A stretch of 19,013 nucleotides of DNA from JBBITW01 sp037440525 (lineage in GTDB: Bacteria; Desulfobacterota; BSN033; UBA1163): positions 1 to 19,013 of the forward strand of contig JBBITW010000055.1 in the NCBI GenBank assembly GCA_037440525.1, read 5' to 3'. Positions 12,771 through 19,013 of this stretch are shown here, piece by piece (the stretch's first letter is position 1; each line of letters opens with the position of its first letter). The notes under the pieces were generated by a model. It saw only the letters and a program-made list of their open reading frames with translations. It was not told the origin of the DNA and made no database searches. Made by a program: the position numbers and the translations under genes.

Positions 12771-13937
12771 TTAACATTCACCTTGCCAACCCCTCAATCT
12801 CCTCGCTGCCTCTTCCAGGGTTTCCATCCTTTTTGGAAAGCAGAAACGAACTTTTGTATTACCGAGAGATGGTCTGCTATAGAAACTACTTCCTGGAACA
12901 GTTGCAACACCAATCTTTTCCACCAGATATCGAGAAAACGCCACATCATCAGGAAAACCAAAATGCCCTATCTCGGTCATGATATAATAAGCGCCCTTAG
13001 GGAGAAATAGCTTGAAACCTGTTTCCTCCAATACTTTTGAGAAGAAATCTCTTCTTTCTTTATATTCTTCAGCAAGAGTTTTGTAGTAATCTTTTTTCAT
13101 CTTTAATGCAATAGAAGCAGCTTCCTGAAGGGGATGAGGGGCTCCAACAGTTAAAAAGTCGTGGACCTTGCGAATGGAAGAGGTAAGCCTTTCTGAGGCA
13201 ATGGCCCAGCCTACACGCCACCCTGTGAGGCTATAAGTCTTGGAGATGGAATTCACAGTGATGGTTTGGTCTCGCATACCTGGAAGGGAGGCAATGCTTA
13301 TATGTCTTGCACCGTCATAGAGAATATGTTCGTATATCTCGTCGGTCACTGCTATTGTCCCCCATTTTTGGCAGAGAGATGAAATGAACTGAAGCTCCTC
13401 ATAGGAGAAGACCTTTCCTGTGGGATTGTTTGGGGTATTTATGATTATGGCCTTTGTCTTTTTATTAAATGCCCTGGCAAGCTCAATTTCATCAAAATGC
13501 CAATCAGGCTCATGAAGTGTAATGAATTTCGGTTTTGCACCACAGAGGATTGTATCAGGTCCATAATTTTCATAGAATGGTTCGAATACAATGACCTCTT
13601 CTCCAGGATTAACTATGGCCATCAAGGAGGAGATCATCGCTTCAGTGGAGCCGCAACAGACAGTGATTTCCTTTTCCGGATCTATCTCGACCCCATTATA
13701 CCAGGAGAATTTTTCTGAAATGGCCTGACGCAGATTGGGAGTTCCCCATGTGATTGCGTACTGGTTACGATCCGAAAGGATAGCTTTTATTGCACTTTCT
13801 TTGATCTCCATAGGCGCAGGAAAGTCTGGGAATCCCTGGGCGAGATTGATTCCATTGTGTTTCAGGCAGATGCGGGTCATTTCCCTTATTACTGATTCTG
13901 TAAACATTGATGCACGTTTGGAAGAAATCTCTTTCAT
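12771..13937 (-). CDS. PLP-dependent class I/II aminotransferase
   Basis: 388 residues, fold type I. Visible features are the GSTEA phosphate-loop region (96-100), NTPNNPTG (167-174), Asp199 and Tyr202 in TDEIYEH, the PLP lysine K233 in SISKTYSLTGWRVGW, and the KVRFCF arginine near the C-terminus that binds the substrate carboxylate. The sequence is closest in pattern to the aspartate/methionine/kynurenine-type aminotransferases with broad amino acid specificity; the substrate is not readable. AAGGAG lies 6 nt before the ATG. It heads a minus-strand operon, with a 52-bp gap before the DUF362 gene. Its 5' side contains the decayed S23 element (13973-14165), which lies between the gene and any upstream promoter. 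Confidence 0.9.
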   Translation of the reverse strand: MKEISSKRASMFTESVIREMTRICLKHNGINLAQGFPDFPAPMEIKESAIKAILSDRNQYAITWGTPNLRQAISEKFSWYNGVEIDPEKEITVCCGSTEAMISSLMAIVNPGEEVIVFEPFYENYGPDTILCGAKPKFITLHEPDWHFDEIELARAFNKKTKAIIINTPNNPTGKVFSYEELQFISSLCQKWGTIAVTDEIYEHILYDGARHISIASLPGMRDQTITVNSISKTYSLTGWRVGWAIASERLTSSIRKVHDFLTVGAPHPLQEAASIALKMKKDYYKTLAEEYKERRDFFSKVLEETGFKLFLPKGAYYIMTEIGHFGFPDDVAFSRYLVEKIGVATVPGSSFYSRPSLGNTKVRFCFPKRMETLEEAARRLRGWQGEC

Positions 13938-13972
13938 ACCAAACTCCTTAATTTAGATAAGATAAAATTTAT

Positions 13973-14165
13973 GGTTCTTCTCTAATTTTGTTGCCAAAAA
14001 GGATTCTCTGACAGAATCGAATCCGCCTCTGGCGGATAGGATTGTATTTTACACGAAATTTATAACCAAGCCTTTCTTATTTGTGATGTTAGTGCTCATC
14101 TTTTTTCTCTTGAATCCTTGATCCCTTGAATCCTTATCATCTGAGCAATTTTTTGGAGATTATCC
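13973..14165 (-). mobile_element. Decayed, internally deleted second copy of the S23 unit (copy B)
   Basis: The left end matches copy A at 2718-2754 almost exactly. The right end (14107-14165) matches 3143-3211, including the CTTGAATCCTTG direct repeats and the outer ggagattatcc box. The interior has shrunk from about 390 to about 100 bp. It contains a fragment of the four-helix-bundle gene and an inserted small palindrome, atccgcc-tct-ggcggat (14030-14046 region). Both copies have the same orientation relative to the downstream minus-strand gene. The 472-bp gap 13938-14409 also holds an SDR-like tail (14175-14223), an AT-rich stretch and the promoter of the tungstate regulator. Confidence 0.65.
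14039..14092 (-). pseudogene. Remnant of a four-helix-bundle (S23) gene
   Basis: Read on the minus strand from 14092, the frame gives LTSQIRKAWL, a TAA stop (14062-14060), then ISCKI. The intact neighbour reads LISQIRRAALSIPCNI over the same stretch: 10 of 16 positions are identical, across the family's most conserved motif. Similarity continues at nucleotide level to about 14112. The rest of the gene is deleted. Confidence 0.6.
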
Positions 14166-14174
14166 AAATTTATA

Positions 14175-14223
14175 TTATGAGATAGTTTGTCCCCCGTCAA
14201 TAGTGAATTCATCCCCCTTTAAC
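14175..14223 (-). pseudogene. Possible C-terminal tail of a short-chain dehydrogenase
   Basis: The last codons before a TAA (14177-14175) read MLKGDEFTIDGGQTIS. This is the typical ending of short-chain dehydrogenases/reductases (G...DGG), and a stop precedes it 4 codons upstream. If real, it is all that is left of a gene whose 3' end touches the inserted element. The match is short. Confidence 0.3.
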
Positions 14224-14358
14224 ATCTCCTTACTTTATTGCCTTTATTTTAATGGGAACAGATGGGATTCTATCTTCGGGTAAAGTTGAGATAGGCAGAA
14301 TTTAGAATAATAATTTATGACTTTAAGTAATAATTAGTAATTTTTTGTATTTTTTTTC

Positions 14359-14387
14359 TTGACAATTTAAAATTAATCTTTTAATAT
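14359..14387 (+). promoter_or_regulatory. Sigma-70 type promoter of the tungstate regulator
   Basis: Perfect TTGACA (14359-14364), a 17-bp spacer and TAATAT (14382-14387). Transcription would start near 14394, which excludes the ATG at 14386 as a start codon and fits the strong AGGAGG at 14399-14404. Confidence 0.7.
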
Positions 14388-14409
14388 GGAATTGTCTCAG
14401 GAGGAAACA

Positions 14410-15330
14410 ATGCCAGAAGAGATGATGAATACTAAAGAGGTAGCTCAATATTTGGGGATACACGAAAAGCAGGTTTATGCACTTATCAAATCTAAAAGAA
14501 TACCGGCCACAAGAGTGACAGGGAAATGGATCTTTCCAAAGAAATTGATTGAAGAGTGGATTTCGTCAAATGCACAAAAGGGTCTTGAACAGGCCAGACG
14601 TAAGAGCAGAAGAATCGAGGGAGCCCTTCTGGCTTCGGGCAGCAATGATCCTATCCTGGACATGCTTCACACCTATATGAAAAAAAGATATCCTGAATTT
14701 TATATCTTTTCTGCAAACACGGGGAGCACCGATGGTCTTAAGGCCCTTAATCAGGGATATACTGATATTGCCTGGTCTCACCTTTTGGATCCAAAGAGTG
14801 GTGAATATAATATTCCATTTCTTTCTAACTATCTTCCTAATATAAAACCTGTTGTAGTAAATCTCTTCCATCGTGATCTTGGATTTGTGGTTGCACCTAA
14901 AAATCCTTTTCACATTCGTGGGTTCGAAGACCTGGTTCAAAAAGGAATAAGATTTATTAATCGCCAGAAGGGTTCTGGAACAAGGGTTCTTTTAGATTAT
15001 CATCTAAAAAGATTGAAGATTCCGGAATCAAAAATTCAGGGTTATGATCGAGAGGTTTATACCCATTTTGAAGTGGGTATTGCAATTCTTTCAAGAGAGG
15101 CAGATGTTGGTATAGCCACGATTGCAGTATCTAAACTCCTTGGGCTTTCATTTATTCCAATTATTCAAGAAAGTTTTGATATGATCCTTGATCAATCCAC
15201 TTATTTTCAGAAAGGAATTCAGGCTTTTATTGAAGTTCTCCATTCAGAGGAATTTCGAGGTAGAGTGGGACAATTGGGGAACTACGATTTCAAAAATTCA
15301 GGGAAAATTCTTTATTCGAAAATTGATTAA
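14410..15330 (+). CDS. HTH regulator with periplasmic-binding-protein-like ligand domain (likely tungstate/molybdate sensor)
   Basis: 306 residues. Residues 6-53 are an excisionase/MerR-type helix-turn-helix (MNTKEVAQYLGIHEKQVYALIKSKRIPATRVTGKWIFPKKLIEEWI). From about 70 to the end lies a PBP-like domain of the kind related to molybdate/tungstate-binding proteins, with ASGSNDPILDMLHTYM near its start and a RQKGSGTRVLLDYHL segment in the middle. There is no signal peptide, so it senses its ligand in the cytoplasm. AGGAGG sits 5 nt before this ATG, and the promoter overlaps the alternative ATG at 14386. It lies 12 bp upstream of tupA and is almost certainly co-transcribed with it, as expected of a regulator that reports internal oxyanion and controls the uptake genes. 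Whether it represses or activates cannot be told. Confidence 0.88.
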   Translation: MPEEMMNTKEVAQYLGIHEKQVYALIKSKRIPATRVTGKWIFPKKLIEEWISSNAQKGLEQARRKSRRIEGALLASGSNDPILDMLHTYMKKRYPEFYIFSANTGSTDGLKALNQGYTDIAWSHLLDPKSGEYNIPFLSNYLPNIKPVVVNLFHRDLGFVVAPKNPFHIRGFEDLVQKGIRFINRQKGSGTRVLLDYHLKRLKIPESKIQGYDREVYTHFEVGIAILSREADVGIATIAVSKLLGLSFIPIIQESFDMILDQSTYFQKGIQAFIEVLHSEEFRGRVGQLGNYDFKNSGKILYSKID

Positions 15331-15342
15331 AGAGGAACGGAA

Positions 15343-16182
15343 ATGAAGAAACGGATGTCGGTTATTTTGGTCTTTTTATCATTATTAATGATCGGAATTA
15401 GCTCTATCCAAGGGCAGCCCAGAACCATTATCCTTGCCACAACGACCAGCACTCAGGATTCAGGGCTTCTGGATGTTTTGATCCCTATCTTTGAGAAAGA
15501 TACAGGCTATTTTGTTAAGACCATTGCAGTGGGTTCAGGACAGGCCATGGCCATGGGTCAAAAGGGTGAAGCGGATGTGCTTCTGGTTCATTCTCCTTCG
15601 GCAGAGAGGAAATTTGTTGCCGAAGGTTATGGAATCAATCGACGAATTGTTATGCATAATGACTTCGTAATTGTTGGACCTCCTGAGGATCAAGCGAAGA
15701 TTAAAGGAATAAAGTTAGCATCAGAGGCATTTAAAAAGATTGCCTCAGCAAGAGCTCTGTTTTTATCAAGGGGTGACAAATCAGGTACTCATTCAAAGGA
15801 GATGGAAATCTGGAAAGAAACAGGAGCCAAACCTGAGGGAGAAAGATGGTATCAACAGACAGGACTTGGAATGGGGCAAACATTGAGTGTTGCTTCTGAG
15901 AAAAGAGGTTACACACTTTCTGATCGTGGAACCTATCTGGCATTGAAGAAGAATCTTGGACTAAATATTCTCGTCGAAGGAGATGCAATTCTCCTCAACA
16001 TCTATCATGTAATTGAAGTTAACCCAGCCAGATGGAAGAAGGTTAATGCCATTGGTGCAAAGGCATTTGCTGACTTTATGGTTTCTGAAAAGGCTCAGGA
16101 AATCATCAAAACCTTTGGAGTGGATAGATTCGGCTCCCCACTCTTTTTCCCTGATGCAGGCAAGAGGGAAATTGGAAAGTAA
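15343..16182 (+). CDS. tupA: Tungstate ABC transporter substrate-binding protein TupA
   Basis: 279 residues with an N-terminal signal peptide (KKR then a hydrophobic run to about residue 24, cleavage likely near IQGQ). The mature part starts with the TupA signature ATTTSTQDSGLLD, then AVGSGQAMAMGQKGEADVLLVHSPSAE, and later RGDKSGTHSKE, which contribute the threonine/serine/arginine ligands for the oxyanion. TupA binds tungstate tightly in the periplasm and delivers it to TupB. TTTS-type proteins can also bind molybdate, so specificity is inferred from family. AGAGGAAC precedes the ATG. The gene follows the regulator by 12 bp and is separated from tupB by a 205-bp insert of repeat sequence. 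Confidence 0.93.
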   Translation: MKKRMSVILVFLSLLMIGISSIQGQPRTIILATTTSTQDSGLLDVLIPIFEKDTGYFVKTIAVGSGQAMAMGQKGEADVLLVHSPSAERKFVAEGYGINRRIVMHNDFVIVGPPEDQAKIKGIKLASEAFKKIASARALFLSRGDKSGTHSKEMEIWKETGAKPEGERWYQQTGLGMGQTLSVASEKRGYTLSDRGTYLALKKNLGLNILVEGDAILLNIYHVIEVNPARWKKVNAIGAKAFADFMVSEKAQEIIKTFGVDRFGSPLFFPDAGKREIGK

Positions 16183-16192
16183 TAGTTGATTC

Positions 16193-16357
16193 CTAAATTG
16201 AGCGATTCTCATCCGCCTGAAGCGGATCAGCCTGTGGCTGAATTGTCATTCCGAGCGAAGCGAGGAATCTATAAGATTGCCATGCCTTCGGCATCAAGTG
16301 CGGGGTTCGCGCAACGACTTCGTCATATGGCCACGCACCTTTCAATTTCTCGCAATA
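16193..16357. repeat. Composite intergenic repeat inside the tup operon
   Basis: It begins with ctaaattgagcgattc, contains a small palindrome (atccgc-ctgaa-gcggat, near 16210-16226), then a unit from GTCATTCCGAG (16245) to CTCGCAATAA (16357). This is the same family as 16-75 but with a longer interior containing atgccttcggcat. It fills the gap between tupA and tupB. No gene is supported here; the longer tupB frame starting at 16277 only runs through the repeat. Confidence 0.7.
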
Positions 16358-16387
16358 AGGTGGTATTGTAATTTTATTGGAGGTTAT

Positions 16388-17086
16388 ATGGATCTGATTC
16401 TCGAAGGGATTAAAAAGGCTTTATGGTTATTGATCACCTTCGATCCCGAGGTAATGGGAATTACTCTTTTATCTCTCCAGGTTTCAGGGACAGCCACACT
16501 TATAAGCCTTTTCATCGGGATCTCTATTGGAGTAATTATTGCTCTTTCGATGTTTCCCGGGAGAAAAATCGTTGTAAGCTTAATTAATACGGGAATGGGT
16601 CTTCCACCCGTTGTAGTGGGGCTTTTTGTAACCATATTTTTATGGCGAAATGGCCCATTTGGATTCCTTGGCATTCTCTATACTCCGGCAGCTATGATTA
16701 TTGCTCAGACAATCATTGCCACTCCAATTGTAACAGGTATTACACTGGCTGCTATCCAGAACCTACCAGAAAAGCTCCGCCTACAGATACTGGCACTTGG
16801 TGCTACACGTCTGCAGATGGTCTTGATCATGATAAAAGAGGCAAGACTTCCACTCCTTGCTGGTGTAATGGCAGGATTTGGTGGGGTTATATCAGAGGTA
16901 GGTGCTTCAATCATGGTTGGTGGGAATATAAAAGGATATTCAAGAGTGTTAACAACTGCAACGGTGATGGAGACAAGTCGTGGTAATTTTGATATAGCTA
17001 TTGCCTTAGGGATTATTCTTTTTCTACTTGCCTATTTTATTAATCTGATACTGACTAATATTCAACAGAGGGAAAGGCCGAGTTGA
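16388..17086 (+). CDS. tupB: Tungstate ABC transporter permease TupB
   Basis: 232 residues, nearly all in about five membrane helices. It has the permease cytoplasmic loop that docks to the ATPase as EKLRLQILALGATRLQMVLIMIKEARLPLLAGVMAGFG, the EAA-loop form seen in molybdate/tungstate permeases. The segment GGVISEVGASIMVGGNIKG is characteristic of TupB. It would form the inner-membrane channel with TupA and TupC. The start is fixed at the ATG at 16388 by GGAGG four bases upstream and by the protein's normal length; starts from 16277 would translate the intergenic repeat. The 36-bp gap to tupC contains a gcatagagcacggtgcatag near-repeat. Confidence 0.92.
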   Translation: MDLILEGIKKALWLLITFDPEVMGITLLSLQVSGTATLISLFIGISIGVIIALSMFPGRKIVVSLINTGMGLPPVVVGLFVTIFLWRNGPFGFLGILYTPAAMIIAQTIIATPIVTGITLAAIQNLPEKLRLQILALGATRLQMVLIMIKEARLPLLAGVMAGFGGVISEVGASIMVGGNIKGYSRVLTTATVMETSRGNFDIAIALGIILFLLAYFINLILTNIQQRERPS

Positions 17087-17122
17087 AGCATAGAGCACGG
17101 TGCATAGGGTAAACAGTAAAGA

Positions 17123-18223
17123 ATGATGATTGAATTTCTCCCTATCCTGGAAGTAAAAAATCTTGAAGTGGTCAGAGGAGGAAAGATTATTCTCAGAGTT
17201 CCTTCTTTTCAAATAAAAGAAAGAGAAATTATTTCTTTGATCGGGCCTAATGGGGCCGGGAAAACAACTCTTCTACAGACATTGTCTTATTTACTGAAAC
17301 CATTTAAGGGAGAAATCTTCTTCAGAGGTAAAAAGGTTGAATCAAATCATTCTATACTGGAGTACCGAAGAAGACTTGCCATGGTTTTCCAGGAGCCCCT
17401 TCTCTTTGATACAACAGTTTTTAATAATGTGGCATCAGGTTTAAGAATAAGGGCGATGGAAAAAAGGAAGATTTGTGATAGGGTAATGCAGGAGCTTGAT
17501 CGCTTTGGAATTAGTCATCTTAAAGACCGTTCTGCCAGAACACTTTCAGGAGGTGAAGCCCAGAGAACAAGCCTTGCGCGGGCCTTTGCCATTGAACCTG
17601 AAATACTTCTCCTCGACGAACCATTTGCTTCCCTTGACCCTCTCACTCGTGATTCTTTGCTTGAAGACTTAGAGCATATTTTTCAACAGATACGGACAAC
17701 AGCGATATTTGCTACCCACGACCGCATGGAAGCCATAAGGCTCTCGGATAGAATTGGTGTAATGAGCGAAGGAAGAATTTTACAGATTGGTTCCCCGGGT
17801 GAAGTGATGAATCAACCTGTAGATGAATTCGTGGCTTCATTTGTAGGTATAGAAACAATTCTTAAAGGAGAGGTGATTAAAAAGAATGAAGGAACTTTTA
17901 TTGCATCAGTTGGAGGTTATGAGATTGAAGCAATTGGCGAGGTGGAATCAGGGGAGACAGTTAATCTCTGTATACGACCTGAAAATGTAACAATTTCAAA
18001 AGATCTTATCAGGGGGAAGACGAGCGCGAGAAATATTTTCCACGGAAAGATAGAAAAGATTGCTCCCCTGGGACTTTATCAAAGGGTTCATATAAATTGT
18101 GGGTTTCCACTGATTGCTTTTATAACAAATCAATCTTTGAAAAATTTAGACTTAAAAGAGGATGATGATGTAGTGGCCTTTTTTAAGGCAACGGCCATTC
18201 ACGTCATAAGAAGAAGGGGATAA
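17123..18223 (+). CDS. tupC: Tungstate ABC transporter ATPase TupC, with C-terminal TOBE-like region
   Basis: 366 residues. The ATPase domain (about 8-235) has Walker A GPNGAGKTT (41-49), the Q-loop FQEP (89-92), signature LSGGEAQR (141-148), Walker B ILLLDEP (161-167) and the switch His in ATHD (His199). Residues from about 238 to the end add a TOBE-like beta domain (GETVNLCIRPENVTI...IAPLGLYQRVHINCG...VVAFFKATAIHVI), as in ModC/WtpC. This domain can bind the oxyanion and lock the transporter when the cell is replete. The start could be either of two adjacent ATGs (17123 or 17126); the ribosome binding site is weak. It is the last tup gene, ending 97 bp from the convergent greA. Confidence 0.92.
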   Translation: MMIEFLPILEVKNLEVVRGGKIILRVPSFQIKEREIISLIGPNGAGKTTLLQTLSYLLKPFKGEIFFRGKKVESNHSILEYRRRLAMVFQEPLLFDTTVFNNVASGLRIRAMEKRKICDRVMQELDRFGISHLKDRSARTLSGGEAQRTSLARAFAIEPEILLLDEPFASLDPLTRDSLLEDLEHIFQQIRTTAIFATHDRMEAIRLSDRIGVMSEGRILQIGSPGEVMNQPVDEFVASFVGIETILKGEVIKKNEGTFIASVGGYEIEAIGEVESGETVNLCIRPENVTISKDLIRGKTSARNIFHGKIEKIAPLGLYQRVHINCGFPLIAFITNQSLKNLDLKEDDDVVAFFKATAIHVIRRRG

Positions 18224-18320
18224 AAGTAGCAAGGAACAGAAAATTTGCTATTATTCTCAGCAAAACGGGGGCTTAAATACTTAAGGTGATTTGAATTTCT
18301 AAATTAGCGATTGAAATCCC

Positions 18321-18788
18321 TCAATTAATTTCTAAGATTATATATTGTTTCTTTCCACCTGGGGTTTGAACAACCACCTCGTCGCCAACCTCTTTCCCAA
18401 TCAAGGCCTTTCCGAGAGGAGAAACGATTGAGATCTTTCCTGAAGGTATATCTGATTCATCAGGTCCAACTATCTGATAAGTCACTTTGCTTCCATGGGA
18501 AGAGGCTTCCAAAGTAACTGTAGAGCCAAATCCTATCTGACCACTGTTCTTATTGTTTGTATCTACAATTTCGCAATTGGCGAGTTTTTTTTCTGTCTCC
18601 TGAATCTTCTTTTCAATAAAAGATTGACGTTCTTTGGCTGCAACATATTCTGCGTTTTCGCTTAGATCTCCATGTGCCCTTGCTTCTTCAATGTCCCTTA
18701 TTACCTGGGGGCGCACAACCTTCTTCAGGTTTTCAAGCTCCTTATGGAGCTTATTATATCCTTCGCGAGTAATAGGAATTCTCCCCAT
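18321..18788 (-). CDS. greA: Transcription elongation factor GreA
   Basis: 155 residues, the normal GreA length. The N-terminal coiled coil (about 10-75) carries the acidic tip ARAHGDLSENAEY, where D41 and E44 hold the metal used for transcript cleavage in the RNA polymerase secondary channel. The C-terminal FKBP-like domain follows from about 80 (IGFGSTVTLE...YQIVGPDESDIPSGKISIVSPLGKALIGKEVGDEV), all family hallmarks. It rescues stalled polymerase. AAGGAG lies just before the ATG and a good promoter is seen upstream. It converges with tupC. Confidence 0.96.
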   Translation of the reverse strand: MGRIPITREGYNKLHKELENLKKVVRPQVIRDIEEARAHGDLSENAEYVAAKERQSFIEKKIQETEKKLANCEIVDTNNKNSGQIGFGSTVTLEASSHGSKVTYQIVGPDESDIPSGKISIVSPLGKALIGKEVGDEVVVQTPGGKKQYIILEIN

Positions 18789-18807
18789 AAATTCTCCTTT
18801 TAAATAT

Positions 18808-18836
18808 TATATAGCCGAGGAAAATGATTCTGTCAA
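18808..18836 (-). promoter_or_regulatory. greA: Sigma-70 type promoter of greA
   Basis: On the minus strand, perfect TTGACA (18836-18831), a 17-bp spacer and TATATA (18813-18808); TATAAT overlaps it with a 19-bp spacer. AAGGAG and the ATG follow directly. Confidence 0.65.
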
Positions 18837-18852
18837 TTGAATTTGAGGAGGT

Positions 18853-18966
18853 CCCTGAAAAAGTATTGAATTGACTGGGGAGGTAGGCTTCCAAACCCTT
18901 CGAATGCGGACATTAAGAAGTTAAATTATTAACAATCGCTTTGAAGAAAATCAAACATTTTCAGGG
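18853..18966. repeat. 9-bp inverted repeat in the window's end
   Basis: ccctgaaaa (18853-18861) and ttttcaggg (18958-18966) are perfect inverted copies about 96 bp apart. No gene is seen in 18837-19013. It might be one end of a small repeat element, but nothing else supports this. Confidence 0.35.
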
Positions 18967-19013
18967 TATTAATCATTAGTGCTAAACTTTTAGAGGTATC
19001 CGCTCGAAGGCTT

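Larger units (their letters stand above)
13965..14173. repeat. 8-bp direct repeat flanking the decayed element
   Basis: aaatttat occurs at 13965-13972 and again at 14166-14173, each copy directly touching one end (GG.../...CC) of the unit at 13973-14165. A perfect direct repeat at exactly both boundaries is what a target-site duplication looks like, although the bases are AT-rich. Confidence 0.6.

Noticed and set aside
14386..14409. Upstream ATG for the tungstate regulator
   Set aside because: It overlaps the -10 box of the promoter and lies before the expected transcription start; AGGAGG points to the ATG at 14410.
16277..16387. N-terminal extension of TupB
   Set aside because: It would translate the dispersed repeat; GGAGG and the family length fix the start at 16388.
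18224..18320. Bidirectional terminator between tupC and greA
   Set aside because: Only a 6-bp stem (tagcaa/ttgcta) with a 12-nt loop and no T-run is seen.
1..19013. CRISPR array or phage genes
   Set aside because: No regularly spaced direct repeats and no phage structural or integrase genes were seen.

Overview
The window reads as a piece of chromosome from an AT-rich anaerobic bacterium. Several features fit a Desulfobacterota-type (former Deltaproteobacteria) genome: a bacterial GlnRS, a two-gene ADP-forming acyl-CoA synthetase, an FmdE-like protein beside a ferredoxin, a tungstate transporter, a NapH/NapG-type polyferredoxin and a tRNA-Glu without encoded CCA. This placement is inference; no rRNA or marker gene settles it.

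Layout. (1) 142-5351, minus strand: ADP-forming acyl-CoA synthetase alpha and beta subunits, a four-helix-bundle (S23-type) gene, glnS, an FmdE-like protein and a small 4Fe-4S ferredoxin, all read in one direction. (2) 5726-7000, plus: an MFS transporter. (3) 7004-7978, minus: a rhomboid protease fused to a DnaJ C-terminal-like domain. (4) 8164-8236, plus: tRNA-Glu(CTC), followed by a small cysteine/histidine-rich protein of unknown function. (5) 8655-9829: a decay zone with an orphan hicA, a vapB remnant, a vapC tail, a possible half integron attC site and the 3' end of a methyltransferase gene. (6) 9867-13937, minus: a compact operon of aminotransferase, Tat-exported DUF362 protein, NapH-NapG polyferredoxin and chorismate mutase. 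(7) 14410-18223, plus: a tungstate uptake locus (regulator with a ligand-binding domain, then TupA, TupB, TupC). (8) 18321-18788, minus: greA.

The most interesting signal is a transposon-like unit around the S23-type gene. At 2720-3211 the gene sits between imperfect terminal inverted repeats (outer box GGWTCWTCTCCAA, then GTTGCYAA) plus a perfect inner 12-bp inverted repeat. A second, internally deleted copy lies at 13973-14165. It keeps both ends, a recognisable stop-interrupted piece of the same protein, and a perfect 8-bp direct repeat (aaatttat) abutting both ends, as a target-site duplication would. In the intact copy the end of the element supplies the apparent ribosome binding site of glnS. 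No transposase is visible, so it would have to be a non-autonomous element carrying a protein gene.

A separate family of intergenic repeats (GTCATTCCGAG...CTCGCAAT, and a ctaaattgagcg box) lies at 16-127, 5533-5600 and 16193-16357; the last copy splits tupA from tupB. The rhomboid-DnaJ fusion and the NapH-NapG fusion with an internal twin-arginine motif are the other unusual proteins.
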